Counted from the stretch's first letter, positions 1 to 6,847 are shown. The stretch: 7,454 nt of DNA from Actinomycetes bacterium (GCA_023421635.1 JAEZSU010000379.1:1-7454); one strand, 5' to 3'. Numbers and translations are program-made. The notes: generated by a model not told the origin, from the letters alone.

Positions 1-710
1 GGCGTGCACTCCGCGCGGAGGTGCGGCGGTTCACCGCGCGGCAGCGGCGTCGTCGGATGCTGTGGCTCGGCGGCATCGGCGCCTTCCTCCTGCTCGTCGC
101 CGCGACCGTCGGCGTCGCGTACAGCCCGCTGTTCGCACTGCAGCGCATCCAGGTCGTCGGCACGTCGCAGCTGTCCGCGGAGACCGTCGCCGACGCGCTG
201 TCCGGACAGCTCGGCACCCCGCTCGCCGCGGTGGACGAGTCCGCGGTCAAGGCGGCGCTGGTCGCCTTCCCGCTCGTGGAGTCCTACACCCTCGAGGCCT
301 CGCCGCCGCACGACCTCGTGGTGCGCATCGTCGAACGCACCCCCGTCGGCTACGTGGGCAGCGCGGCCGGCTACACGCTCGTCGACGCCGCCGGAGTGGC
401 GCTGGCGACGACGCCGGAACCGCCGGCGGGCCAGCCCGCGCTCGAGGTCGCGGGCGGACTGGGGTCGGATGCGTTCCTCTCCGCCGGGAAGGTGATGCGT
501 GCGCTCCCGCCGGAACTGCGCGCGCAGGTCACCGCCGTCGCGGCATCCTCGCCGGACGATGTCCGGCTCACGCTCGCCGGGGCCGAGGTGGTCTGGGGGA
601 GCGCGGACGAGTCGGCGATGAAGTCGCTCGTCCTGCAGCGGATCATGGCCGGCCGTCCCGGTGCGTCGGCCTACGACGTGTCCGCGCCCGCCGCCGCCGT
701 GGTGCGCTGA
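1..710 (+). CDS. ftsQ: Cell division protein FtsQ, 5'-partial
   Basis: Bitopic divisome protein that links FtsZ-associated cytoplasmic components to the septal wall synthesis machinery through its extracellular domains. The frame is open to the left edge (first full codon at base 3). A GTG at 21 could be read as a start, but the residues before it (RALRAEV) continue the basic cytoplasmic tail typical of actinobacterial FtsQ, so the true start is probably outside the window. Counting from the GTG, residues 2-12 are Arg-rich, 14-34 form one transmembrane helix, about 36-105 a POTRA domain (starting near LQRIQVVG), and about 106-222 the FtsQ beta domain. The protein ends in VVR with TGA at 708-710. 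A 158-base gap separates it from ftsZ, so ftsZ can be expressed independently. Identification is firm; only the N-terminus is missing. Confidence 0.95.
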   Translation, partial: RALRAEVRRFTARQRRRRMLWLGGIGAFLLLVAATVGVAYSPLFALQRIQVVGTSQLSAETVADALSGQLGTPLAAVDESAVKAALVAFPLVESYTLEASPPHDLVVRIVERTPVGYVGSAAGYTLVDAAGVALATTPEPPAGQPALEVAGGLGSDAFLSAGKVMRALPPELRAQVTAVAASSPDDVRLTLAGAEVVWGSADESAMKSLVLQRIMAGRPGASAYDVSAPAAAVVR

Positions 711-802
711 GTCCGTCTTCGGCGACACGCCGCCCGCATCCCGACATCCGACCGGGTGGCCCATACCTTCAATCAAGGAATTGCATACCGGGCAACACTT
801 TA

Positions 803-819
803 ACCTTCCACTTGAGGGT
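803..819. promoter_or_regulatory. Imperfect inverted repeat upstream of ftsZ
   Basis: ACCTTC (803-808) and GAGGGT (814-819) are inverted copies around a 5-base centre, CACTT; the match is perfect except for one T-G pair. The site lies in the most AT-rich patch of the ftsQ-ftsZ gap (about 761-832), 50 bases before the ftsZ ATG. It could be an operator or part of a promoter. A TTGACA lies just downstream at 825-830, but no convincing -10 hexamer follows at the usual distance, so I do not assign a transcription start. The symmetry is seen directly; a regulatory role is inference. Confidence 0.35.
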
Positions 820-858
820 GAATGTTGACATCGGATGTGGAGCGGTTCGGGACGAGAT

Positions 859-863
859 GGAGG
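859..863 (+). promoter_or_regulatory. ribosome binding site of ftsZ
   Basis: GGAGG ends 5 bases before the ATG at 869. It decides the ftsZ start: an in-frame ATG at 857 overlaps this motif and has no comparable Shine-Dalgarno sequence before it, so the protein begins MSQNQNYL rather than MEAGMSQN. Confidence 0.75.
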
Positions 864-868
864 CCGGC

Positions 869-2029
869 ATGAGCCAGAACCAGAACTACCTCGCGGTGAT
901 CAAGGTCGTCGGCGTCGGCGGCGGCGGCGTCAACGCCGTGAACCGCATGATCGAGCTCGGATTGCGGGGTGTGGAGTTCATTGCGGTGAACACCGACGCG
1001 CAGGCGCTGCTCATGAGCGACGCGGACGTCAAGCTCGACGTCGGCCGCGAGCTGACCCGGGGGCTCGGCGCGGGTGCCGACCCCGAAGTGGGTCGCCGCG
1101 CCGCCGAGGACCACGCGGAGGAGATCGAGGAGGCGCTCGCGGGTGCCGACATGGTCTTCGTCACCGCCGGTGAGGGCGGTGGCACCGGAACCGGTGGCGC
1201 CCCCGTCGTCGCACGGATCGCGAAGTCGATCGGCGCGCTCACCATCGGTGTCGTCACCAAGCCGTTCTCGTTCGAGGGCCGTCGCCGTCAGAGCCAGGCC
1301 GAGGCGGGCGTCGCGAAGCTCAAGGAAGAGGTCGACACCCTCATCGTGGTGCCGAACGACCGGCTGCTCGAGATCAGCGACCGCGGCATCTCGATGATCG
1401 AGGCCTTCGCGACCGCCGACCAGGTGCTGCTCGCCGGTGTGCAGGGCATCACCGACCTCATCACCACCCCGGGGCTCATCAACCTCGACTTCGCCGACGT
1501 GAAGTCGGTCATGCAGGGCGCCGGCTCCGCGCTCATGGGCATCGGTTCCGCCCGCGGTGCGGACCGTGCGATCAAGGCGGCCGAACTCGCGGTGGAATCG
1601 CCGCTGCTCGAGGCCTCGATCGAGGGCGCCCACGGTGTGCTGCTCTCGATCCAGGGCGGGTCGAACCTCGGCATCTTCGAGATCAACGACGCCGCGCAGC
1701 TGGTGAAGGAGGCCGCGCACCCCGAGGCCAACATCATCTTCGGCACCGTGATCGACGACACGCTGGGCGACGAGGTCCGTGTCACCGTCATCGCCGCCGG
1801 CTTCGACGGCGGCGAGCCCTCGCCCCGCATCGAGCCGGTGGTCGCGGCGCGTCCGGCGATCCCCGCCGTCACGCTCCCGGCGGAGCCGGCGGCGACGGAT
1901 GCGGCGGCGGAGCCTGCCGAGCAGCAGCAGCAGCCGGCCGTGCCGGTCGCCGCAGGCATCTCCGAGCCGGCGTCCTACGACTCCGCCTTCGGCGACGACG
2001 ACCTGGACATCCCCGACTTCCTGAAGTGA
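869..2029 (+). CDS. ftsZ: Cell division protein FtsZ
   Basis: Tubulin-like GTPase of 386 residues that polymerises at midcell into the Z ring and recruits the divisome. The N-terminal glycine-rich loop VGVGGGGVN lies at about 14-22, and the tubulin signature GGGTGTG at 103-109 binds GTP. The T7 loop NLDFADV at 205-211 supplies the two acidic residues (D207, D210) that complete the active site of the next subunit. The C-terminal domain runs to about 315. A flexible linker of about 60 residues follows, rich in Ala, Pro and Glu with a short QQQQ run, then the conserved tail [11 protein letters not shown], the known docking site for partners such as SepF and FtsW. All key residues are present. 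The start is set by GGAGG 5 bases upstream. The stop overlaps the yggS start by 4 bases, so the two are probably translationally coupled. Confidence 0.99.
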   Translation: MSQNQNYLAVIKVVGVGGGGVNAVNRMIELGLRGVEFIAVNTDAQALLMSDADVKLDVGRELTRGLGAGADPEVGRRAAEDHAEEIEEALAGADMVFVTAGEGGGTGTGGAPVVARIAKSIGALTIGVVTKPFSFEGRRRQSQAEAGVAKLKEEVDTLIVVPNDRLLEISDRGISMIEAFATADQVLLAGVQGITDLITTPGLINLDFADVKSVMQGAGSALMGIGSARGADRAIKAAELAVESPLLEASIEGAHGVLLSIQGGSNLGIFEINDAAQLVKEAAHPEANIIFGTVIDDTLGDEVRVTVIAAGFDGGEPSPRIEPVVAARPAIPAVTLPAEPAATDAAAEPAEQQQQPAVPVAAGISEPASYDSAFGDDDLDIPDFLK

Positions 2030-2730
2030 CCGACCCTGCCGTGAGTGACGACCTGGCCGCCCGTCTCGCCGAGATCGACGCCCGCATCGCCGATGCGGCG
2101 CGGGCGTCGGGGCGCGACCCGGGCGAGCTCACCAGGATCGTCGTGACGAAGTTCCACCCCGCGACGCTGGTCGCGCGCCTGGCCGCGCTCGGCGTGACCG
2201 ACGTGGGGGAGAACCGGCAGCAGGAGCTCACCGCCAAGGCGACAGCGCTGGCGGACACCGACCTGCGGTGGCACTTCATCGGCCAGGCGCAGACCAACAA
2301 GGCGCGTGCGGTGCGGGAATCCGCATCCGTCGTCCACTCGATCGACCGCGCCCGGGTCGCGGACGCCTTCGACCGCGCCGGGTCGGAGGGCGCACCGCCC
2401 CTGGACGTGCTGATCCAGGTGAACCTCACGGCCGATCCCGGCCGCGGCGGCGTGGCGCCGGACGATCTCGAGCAGCTCGCGGCGCACGTCGTGGAACGCT
2501 GCGGGACGCTGCGGCTGCGCGGGATCATGGCGGTCGCACCGCTCGACGAGGACCCCGCCGCGGCGTTCGCCCGGGTGCACGGCTACGCCGAGCGCCTGCG
2601 CCGCATCGCACCGGACGCGACCTGGATCTCCGCCGGCATGACCGGCGACTTCGCGGAGGCCATCGCGGCCGGCGCGACACACCTGCGGATCGGCTCGGCA
2701 ATCACCGGTCCGCGCCCCGACCACGGATAG
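2026..2730 (+). CDS. yggS: YggS family PLP-binding protein (PLPBP)
   Basis: 234-residue member of the YggS/PROSC family, fold type III PLP proteins without known enzyme activity that buffer pyridoxal phosphate and affect amino and keto acid balance. The PLP lysine is K42 in IVVTKFHP. Other family landmarks are GENRQQE (61-67), [11 protein letters not shown] (82-92), HSID (104-107), QVN (131-133), RGIMAV (165-170), SAGMTGDF (202-209) and the phosphate-binding RIGSAITG (221-228). The chosen GTG at 2026 overlaps the ftsZ TGA. A second GTG at 2041 would shorten the protein by five residues; neither has a clear Shine-Dalgarno sequence, and the overlap favours the first by coupling. The family is often found in division clusters of Gram-positive bacteria, but a direct division role is not established. 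The pgeF-like gene that often sits between ftsZ and yggS is not here. Confidence 0.95.
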   Translation: MTDPAVSDDLAARLAEIDARIADAARASGRDPGELTRIVVTKFHPATLVARLAALGVTDVGENRQQELTAKATALADTDLRWHFIGQAQTNKARAVRESASVVHSIDRARVADAFDRAGSEGAPPLDVLIQVNLTADPGRGGVAPDDLEQLAAHVVERCGTLRLRGIMAVAPLDEDPAAAFARVHGYAERLRRIAPDATWISAGMTGDFAEAIAAGATHLRIGSAITGPRPDHG

Positions 2731-2761
2731 CCTCTCACCAGACGAGCAAACGGAGGACGCG

Positions 2762-3226
2762 ATGTCGAACCCCCTGAAGAAGACCATGGTCTACCTCGGC
2801 CTCGCCGACGAGGAGGAGACCTACGAGGAGCAGGCCGCGCCGGTGCGGACCGCCCGCAAGAGCGAGCAGGTCGAGAAGCCGGCCGCGCCCGTCACGCCCC
2901 TCCACCGCCCCGCCGTCGTGCGTCAGCCGACGGTCGGCTCCGTCAGCGAGATCCTCACCGTCCACCCCAAGCAGTACCGCGACGCGCAGGTCATCGCCGA
3001 GAACTTCCGCGAGGGCATCCCGGTCATCATCAACCTGTCGCAGATGAGCGACGCCGACGCGCGCCGGCTGATCGACTTCGCGAGCGGACTGTCGCTCGGG
3101 CTGTACGGTCGCATCGAGCGGGTCACCAGCAAGGTGTTCCTGCTCTCGCCGGAGAACGTCGCTGTGTCCGGCGACGGCACCGTCGCGCAGGCGGATCCGG
3201 ACGCCGCAGGCTTCCCCCAGCAGTAG
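2762..3226 (+). CDS. sepF: Cell division protein SepF
   Basis: 154-residue Z-ring membrane anchor. In Actinobacteria, which lack FtsA, SepF binds the FtsZ C-terminal tail and tethers filaments to the membrane; the matching tail is present in the FtsZ of this window. Residues 1-14 ([14 protein letters not shown]) fit the membrane-targeting amphipathic helix. An acidic, Pro-rich linker covers about 15-58. The SepF/DUF552 core spans about 61-136, including VIINLSQM (88-95) and the glycine-containing dimer segment [11 protein letters not shown] (106-116). A GGAGG at 2752-2756, 5 bases before the ATG, fixes the start. A TAGCCT at 2728-2733, overlapping the yggS stop, could be a -10 element for a local promoter, but I see no matching -35. 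yggT begins 2 bases after the stop. Confidence 0.97.
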   Translation: MSNPLKKTMVYLGLADEEETYEEQAAPVRTARKSEQVEKPAAPVTPLHRPAVVRQPTVGSVSEILTVHPKQYRDAQVIAENFREGIPVIINLSQMSDADARRLIDFASGLSLGLYGRIERVTSKVFLLSPENVAVSGDGTVAQADPDAAGFPQQ

Positions 3227-3228
3227 TC

Positions 3229-3531
3229 GTGGAGGTCGTGCGCGTCATCGCCTCGATCGCGAACATCCTGCTGCTGATCTACGTGATCGTGCTGCTGGTT
3301 CGTCTGATCCTGGAATACATCCCCATCTTCAACCGCGAGTGGCGCCCCCGTGGGGCCGGACTCGTCGTGGCGGAGCTCGTCTACACCGTCACCGATCCGC
3401 CCATCCGGTTGCTGCGCCGTGTCATCCCGCCGCTGCGCATCGGACCGGTCGCGATCGACTTCGCGTTCGCGCTCACGATGCTGCTGTGCTTCATGCTGCT
3501 GTCCGTCACCAGGACCGTCGCGCAGCTCTGA
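3229..3531 (+). CDS. YggT family membrane protein
   Basis: 100-residue YggT family protein with two predicted transmembrane helices, about residues 7-30 and 73-93. Between them lies a basic loop with the family motif VTDPPIRLLRRVIPPLRIGPVAID (54-77). Its molecular function is unsettled; the family is commonly encoded next to sepF and divIVA and is suspected to act in envelope or division processes. The GTG at 3229 lies 2 bases after the sepF stop with no good Shine-Dalgarno sequence, so coupled translation from sepF is likely. A second in-frame GTG at 3238 has GGAGG only 2 bases in front, too close to serve it. The function call is by family only. Confidence 0.92.
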   Translation: MEVVRVIASIANILLLIYVIVLLVRLILEYIPIFNREWRPRGAGLVVAELVYTVTDPPIRLLRRVIPPLRIGPVAIDFAFALTMLLCFMLLSVTRTVAQL

Positions 3532-3536
3532 CACCT

Positions 3537-3566
3537 TCGACAGCCCTGCTGCGGCGCGGCTATGCT
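3537..3566 (+). promoter_or_regulatory. Putative divIVA promoter
   Basis: TCGACA at 3537-3542 (5 of 6 to TTGACA) and TATGCT at 3561-3566 (4 of 6 to TATAAT, with the key A2 and T6) are separated by 18 bases. They sit in the 105-base gap after yggT. Transcription would start near 3573, giving a leader of about 64 bases with a 5-bp GCCCG/CGGGC hairpin at 3578-3592 and the Shine-Dalgarno sequence. An internal promoter would let divIVA, lspA and rluD be expressed apart from ftsZ-sepF. Confidence 0.6.
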
Positions 3567-3624
3567 GTCGTCAAGCGGCCCGTACTGCGGGCACCGTCCC
3601 CCTGGCACACGCCGCCACGCCCCC

Positions 3625-3630
3625 GAGAGG
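3625..3630 (+). promoter_or_regulatory. ribosome binding site of divIVA
   Basis: GAGAGG ends 6 bases before the ATG at 3637. The reading frame stays open further upstream, to an ATG at 3562, but that ATG lies within the putative -10 element and codes for nothing resembling DivIVA. This site therefore selects the 3637 start. Confidence 0.7.
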
Positions 3631-3636
3631 AACACC

Positions 3637-4233
3637 ATGGCATTGACTCCGGATGACGTCGTCACCAAGCAGTTCCAGCACGTCCGGTTCAAGGAGGGGT
3701 TCGACCCCGACGAGGTCGACGACTTCCTCGACGAGATCGTCGTCGAGTGGCGGAAGACCATCGCGGAGAACGAGGAGCTGAAGGCCAAGCTCGCCGCCCT
3801 CGAGTCGGGTGAAGCGGCCGCAGCGCCCGTCGCCGTCGAGGAGGAGACGGTCGAAGAGGCCGTCGTGGCAGCCCCCGCCGCCGCAGCGATCCCGTCCGCC
3901 GCCGCCACCACCGACGCCGCAGGCATCATCGAGCTGGCGCAGCGCCTGCACGACGAGCACGTCGCCGAGGGCAAGGCCCAGCGCGACCAGCTCGTCTCCG
4001 ACGCCAAGGCGCAGGCCGCGTCCATCGTGGCCGAGGCCGAGGCGAAGGGCCGCGACGAGCTCGCCCGCCTCGAGAAGGAGCGTTCCGTCCTCGAGGGCCG
4101 CATCACCGAGCTCCGCCAGTTCGAGCGCGACTACCGCTCGCAGCTGCGCGACCTCATCGAGGGCAAGCTCCGCGAGCTCGACGCCAGCTCCAGCCCGTCT
4201 GGCAGCACGCCGGTGTCGGCGATCGGCCTGTAG
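3637..4233 (+). CDS. divIVA: Polar growth and septum protein DivIVA (Wag31)
   Basis: 198-residue coiled-coil scaffold that gathers on curved membrane at poles and septa; in Actinobacteria it (Wag31, antigen 84) directs polar wall growth. The N-terminal lipid-binding domain covers about 1-38: MALTPDDVVTKQF, then RFKEGFDPDEVDDFLDEI (17-34). A first coiled coil runs about 36-58. An Ala/Pro/Glu-rich linker follows at about 59-93, then a long C-terminal coiled coil of about 95-182 rich in Ala, Glu and Arg with heptad spacing, and a short polar tail ending SAIGL. The length is within the usual range for the family, somewhat shorter than mycobacterial Wag31. The start is set by GAGAGG at 3625-3630. 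A good promoter precedes it, and lspA starts 5 bases after the stop. The Pro/Ala linker is the likely variable, regulatory part (inference). Confidence 0.97.
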   Translation: MALTPDDVVTKQFQHVRFKEGFDPDEVDDFLDEIVVEWRKTIAENEELKAKLAALESGEAAAAPVAVEEETVEEAVVAAPAAAAIPSAAATTDAAGIIELAQRLHDEHVAEGKAQRDQLVSDAKAQAASIVAEAEAKGRDELARLEKERSVLEGRITELRQFERDYRSQLRDLIEGKLRELDASSSPSGSTPVSAIGL

Positions 4234-4238
4234 GCCAG

Positions 4239-4817
4239 TTGTCGCCCCGGCGCACACTTCGCCCCTCGACGGCCGGCGCCCTCATCGCGATCCTCGCGGT
4301 GGCGGTGCTGGCCGTCGACCAGTTCACGAAGTACCTCGCAATCACCTTCCTCCCGTCCGAGACGCTCGTCCCGGTGCTGGGGGACTTCTTCGGCCTCTAC
4401 CTGATCCGCAACTCCGGTGCGGCGTTCTCGTTCGGCGCCGGCTTCACCTGGGTCTTCACGATCGCGCTGGCGGCGGTCGCCGTGGCCATCGTCGTCCTCA
4501 TCCGCCGCGTCCGCGCCCGCTCGTGGGCGATCGTGCTGGGGCTGCTCCTCGGCGGGGTGCTCGGCAACCTGACCGACCGCCTCTTCCGTGAGCCCGGCTT
4601 CGGCGTCGGGCACGTGGTCGACTTCATCTCGACGCCCTGGATGTGGTTCTGGACGTCCCCGGCGATCTACAACATCGCCGACTGCTTCATCGTCACGATG
4701 ATGATCTCGATCGCGGTCCTGGTGTTCATCGGACTCCGCCTCGACGGCACGCGTGAGCCCCGGCGGAACCAGGCGGATGCGGCCACCGCCGACGCCGACG
4801 ACGCGCACCGGGACTGA
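4239..4817 (+). CDS. lspA: Lipoprotein signal peptidase (signal peptidase II)
   Basis: 192-residue integral membrane aspartyl protease that removes the signal peptide from prolipoproteins after lipidation of the lipobox cysteine. Four hydrophobic segments lie at about 12-28, 69-88, 97-112 and 147-167. Family motifs are DQFTKYLA (27-34), IRNSGAAFS (56-64), GNLTDRL (109-115), HVVDFI (125-130) and YNIADCFIV (144-152). The catalytic pair is D128 and D148, about 20 residues apart as in characterised enzymes. The C-terminal 25 residues are polar and acidic. TTG at 4239 is the only start that keeps the first helix; later GTG codons (from about 4299) would cut it. Only a weak AGG precedes it, 5 bases after the divIVA stop, suggesting coupling. 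rluD follows 1 base after the stop; this lspA-rluD pairing is widespread in Actinobacteria. Confidence 0.95.
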   Translation: MSPRRTLRPSTAGALIAILAVAVLAVDQFTKYLAITFLPSETLVPVLGDFFGLYLIRNSGAAFSFGAGFTWVFTIALAAVAVAIVVLIRRVRARSWAIVLGLLLGGVLGNLTDRLFREPGFGVGHVVDFISTPWMWFWTSPAIYNIADCFIVTMMISIAVLVFIGLRLDGTREPRRNQADAATADADDAHRD

Positions 4818-4818
4818 C

Positions 4819-5739
4819 ATGGAGTCTCGCGCACTGCCCGTGCCCGACGGGCTCGACGGCACCCGGGTCGACGCCGCGCTGGCGAAGCTCCTCGGGTTCT
4901 CCCGCACGTTCGCCGCCGAGGTCGTCGACGCCGGCGGTGCGAGCCTCGACGGGCGGCCGCTGCAGAAGTCCGACAAGCTGCGGGCGGGCGGCTGGCTCGA
5001 GGTGTCGTGGACGGCCAAGCGCGAACCCGAGGTGGTGCCGATCGCCGTCCCCGACCTCGGGATCGTCCACGACGACGACGACATCGTCGTGGTCGACAAG
5101 CCCGCGGGGGTCGCCGCCCATCCCTCCATCGGCTGGGAGGGACCGACCGTGCTCGGCGCCCTCGCCGCCGCCGGGTATCGCATCGCGACGACCGGCGCCG
5201 CCGAACGTCAGGGCGTCGTGCACCGTCTCGACGTCGGGACGAGCGGCCTCATGGTGGTCGCCAAGACCGAGCGCGCCTACACCGCGCTCAAGCGCGCCTT
5301 CAAGGAGCGCGAGGTGGAGAAGATCTACCACGCCGTCGTGCAGGGACACCCCGATCCGCTCGTCGGCCCGATCGACGCGCCGATCGGCCGGCATCCGTCG
5401 CACTCGTGGAAGTTCGCAGTCACGCCCGACGGCAAGGACTCGGTCACCCACTACGAGACGCTCGAAGCGTTCCGCGGCGCCGCACTCCTGGAGATCCACC
5501 TCGAGACCGGGCGTACCCACCAGATCCGCGTCCATATGGCCGCGCACCGCCACCCCTGCGTGGGCGACCCGCTCTACGGCGCCGACCCCACCCTCTCGGC
5601 ACGACTCGGACTCACCCGCCAGTGGCTGCACGCCCACGAACTGTCGTTCGCGCATCCGATGACGGGGGACTGGGTCACGTTCACCTCGCCCTACGCGCCC
5701 GACCTGCAGCGGGCACTGGACATCCTCCGCGCCGACTGA
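4819..5739 (+). CDS. rluD: RluA/RluD family 23S rRNA pseudouridine synthase
   Basis: 306-residue pseudouridine synthase that isomerises uridines in 23S rRNA. An S4-like RNA-binding domain occupies about 14-66 ([15 protein letters not shown] to GGWLEV). The catalytic domain begins near 80 with [21 protein letters not shown]. The catalytic aspartate is D138 in [16 protein letters not shown] (135-150). [13 protein letters not shown] (229-241) and VGDPLYG (248-254) are the other RluA-class motifs, and [11 protein letters not shown] (270-280) closes the domain. The start chosen is ATG 4819, 1 base after the lspA stop with GGGA at 4810-4813; the frame is open further upstream, but that part overlaps the lspA C-terminus and has no family similarity. 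RluA and RluC paralogues share these motifs, so the exact target uridines are inferred from context only. Confidence 0.93.
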   Translation: MESRALPVPDGLDGTRVDAALAKLLGFSRTFAAEVVDAGGASLDGRPLQKSDKLRAGGWLEVSWTAKREPEVVPIAVPDLGIVHDDDDIVVVDKPAGVAAHPSIGWEGPTVLGALAAAGYRIATTGAAERQGVVHRLDVGTSGLMVVAKTERAYTALKRAFKEREVEKIYHAVVQGHPDPLVGPIDAPIGRHPSHSWKFAVTPDGKDSVTHYETLEAFRGAALLEIHLETGRTHQIRVHMAAHRHPCVGDPLYGADPTLSARLGLTRQWLHAHELSFAHPMTGDWVTFTSPYAPDLQRALDILRAD

Positions 5740-5743
5740 TCCC

Positions 5744-5772
5744 TGGACGGGACCGGGAGGGCACGCCAGAGT
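5744..5772 (+). promoter_or_regulatory. Putative leaderless promoter of the GNAT gene
   Basis: TGGACG at 5744-5749 (4 of 6 to TTGACA) and CAGAGT at 5767-5772 (A2 and T6 kept) are 17 bases apart. The last T is 7 bases before the ATG at 5779, so transcription would begin at or beside the start codon. The only strong purine run, GGGAGGG at 5755-5761, is 17 bases from the ATG, too far to be a normal ribosome binding site. Alternatively the gene is read through from rluD. Confidence 0.4.
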
Positions 5773-5778
5773 GAACGC

Positions 5779-6354
5779 ATGACGTTCGATGTGCGCGCGG
5801 CGACGGCGTTCGACGACGTGGCGACGCTCCTGGGGCCGAAGCGGCCCACCTCCAATGTCTGCTTCTGCCTCAGCTCCCGCATCCCGTCGGCGGAGAACAC
5901 GGCGCTGCGCGGCCTCGCGCGTGCGGAGCGTGTGCGGTCACTGTGCGCCCAGGAGCCGCCGCCTGGCGTCATCGCGTACGACGACGACGAACCCGTCGGC
6001 TGGGCCGCGGTGTATCCGCGTGCGGGGACGACGTTCGCGCGGAACCGCCGCATCCCGCACATCGACGACCTCGACGTGTGGTCGGTCTGGTGCGTCCGGG
6101 TGCGCCCCGGCCACCGCGGCCGGGGCATCGCGCACGTGCTCGTCGAGGGCGCGGTCGCCCACGCCCGGGCCTCCGGCGCGCCCGCGATCGAGTCGTACCC
6201 CGTCGACAACGGCGATGCGCGCGTGGACCTCACCATGGCGTACGTGGGCACGCGCCGGCTCTTCGAGCACGCCGGCTTCCGCAAGGCCGCCGACACCACA
6301 TCGGTGCTGAACGGGTTCCCCCGCATCCTCATGCGGCGTGACCTGCGCGGCTGA
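5779..6354 (+). CDS. GNAT family N-acetyltransferase
   Basis: 191-residue acyl-CoA-dependent acetyltransferase of unknown substrate. The acetyl-CoA motif A is visible as VWCVRVRPGHRGRGIAHVL (103-121), with the pyrophosphate-binding RGRGIA at 113-118. A strand before it, GVIAYDDDEPVGWAAVYP (63-80), fits the central sheet, and MAYVGTRRLFEHAGFRKA (153-170) fits the C-terminal motif in which a small molecule is often bound. Unusual features are a cysteine pair in NVCFCLSSR (26-34), a third cysteine at 56, and WSVWC (101-105), which could form a substrate pocket or metal or thiol site (inference). Some related proteins are annotated only as GNAT acetyltransferases. Start ATG 5779 is the only reasonable one. 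The gene ends 7 bases before the stop of the convergent NUDIX gene. It need not be part of the division operon: a separate promoter is plausible. Confidence 0.87.
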   Translation: MTFDVRAATAFDDVATLLGPKRPTSNVCFCLSSRIPSAENTALRGLARAERVRSLCAQEPPPGVIAYDDDEPVGWAAVYPRAGTTFARNRRIPHIDDLDVWSVWCVRVRPGHRGRGIAHVLVEGAVAHARASGAPAIESYPVDNGDARVDLTMAYVGTRRLFEHAGFRKAADTTSVLNGFPRILMRRDLRG

Positions 6355-6365
6355 GCCCGGGTCAC
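6338..6365. terminator. Putative bidirectional terminator hairpin
   Basis: GTGACCTG (6338-6345) pairs with CGGGTCAC (6358-6365), giving 8 pairs with one T-G. Inside it GGC (6349-6351) can pair with GCC (6355-6357) around the GNAT stop. The hairpin covers the stop codons of both convergent genes. No T-run follows on either strand, so it would be a hairpin-only terminator of the kind proposed for high-GC Actinobacteria, and not a classic intrinsic terminator. Confidence 0.4.
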
Positions 6366-6835
6366 CGGCCGCCGAGGAAGCGGGCCTGCGGCTCGTCGGC
6401 GAGCGCCATCTCCACGCGTCGGCGCATGTCCTCGCCGAGCGCCGAGAGGTCGTTCAGCGGATACCAGCCGACCTCGCTCATCTCACCGTCGACCGGTCGC
6501 GGCTCGCCCGAGACCCAGCTGCAGCGGAACGTGAGATCGAGGTAATCGTTCTGATCGCCGTTCTCGTACGTCACCCGCGGGAGCTGGTGCACCCAGACCA
6601 GCCGTTCGGCGCGGATCACGACACCGGCCTCCTCCAGCGCCTCGCGCACGGCGGCGTCTGCCGGCTCCTCGCCCGGATCGATGATGCCGGTGATCGGCGT
6701 GAGGGCGCCGTTGTCGCTCCGGCGGCCCAGCAGCACCTCGTCGCCGCGGACGATCACGGCCGTCACACCGCTCAGGGACAGCGGCCTGGTGCCGATGTAG
6801 CGGCGCAGTTCGAGGATGAAGTCCGGGGTGGCCAT
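6362..6835 (-). CDS. NUDIX hydrolase
   Basis: 157-residue hydrolase of nucleoside diphosphates linked to another moiety. The complete Nudix box GX5EX7REUXEEXGU spans residues 50-72: G50, E56, then REALEEAGV at 64-72, supplying the metal-binding glutamates (E65, E68, E69). The N-terminal strand SGVTAVIVRGDEVLLGRRSD (22-41) and the C-terminal EVGWYPLNDL (121-130) are normal parts of the fold. The YLDLTFRC segment (98-105) is common in a broad group of actinobacterial NUDIX proteins annotated only generically; the substrate could be an oxidised dNTP, ADP-ribose or another nucleotide and cannot be read from sequence. The ATG lies at 6833-6835. The gene converges on the GNAT gene and diverges from dnaE, 93 bases away. 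It is likely a single-gene unit. Confidence 0.93.
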   Translation of the reverse strand: MATPDFILELRRYIGTRPLSLSGVTAVIVRGDEVLLGRRSDNGALTPITGIIDPGEEPADAAVREALEEAGVVIRAERLVWVHQLPRVTYENGDQNDYLDLTFRCSWVSGEPRPVDGEMSEVGWYPLNDLSALGEDMRRRVEMALADEPQARFLGGR

Positions 6836-6841
6836 GCGCCC

Positions 6842-6847
6842 ACCCTA
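6842..6847 (-). promoter_or_regulatory. Putative -10 element of the NUDIX gene (leaderless)
   Basis: Read on the minus strand, TAGGGT ends 7 bases before the A of the ATG at 6835, with GGGCGC between. TANNNT at this distance puts the transcription start on the start codon. No clear -35 lies 17-19 bases upstream. The same bases contain AGGGTGGG, which could instead serve as a ribosome binding site, so the two readings compete. Confidence 0.45.

Noticed and set aside
721..731. GGCG-ACA-CGCC hairpin just after ftsQ as a terminator
   Set aside because: A 4-bp stem with no T-tract is expected by chance at this GC content.
825..853. TTGACA at 825-830 as the -35 of a ftsZ promoter
   Set aside because: The position 17-18 bases on reads CGGGAC or GGGACG, a poor -10, and the resulting start would fall at the ribosome binding site.
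62..868. Long in-frame extension of ftsZ upstream into the ftsQ region (655-codon frame)
   Set aside because: It reads an Arg-rich shadow of ftsQ in another frame. The FtsZ homology, the GGAGG and the usual N-terminus all place the start at 869.
800..1720. 306-codon open frame antisense to ftsZ
   Set aside because: The composition (Arg, Asp, Gly, His, Leu-rich, no domain) is typical of the complement of a high-GC gene. The strongly conserved FtsZ lies on the other strand.
3571..4257. 228-codon open frame antisense to divIVA
   Set aside because: The repetitive Leu/Gly/Asp content mirrors the Ala/Glu-rich coiled coil. It is a codon-bias shadow.
4131..5183. 350-codon open frame antisense to divIVA, lspA and rluD
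   Set aside because: It crosses three well-supported genes on the other strand, is low in complexity and matches no family I recognise.
5740..5761. Terminator after rluD from the TCCC/GGGA and CCCT/AGGG repeats
   Set aside because: The stems are only 4 bp, they exclude each other and no T-run follows. A weak structure is possible but not supportable.
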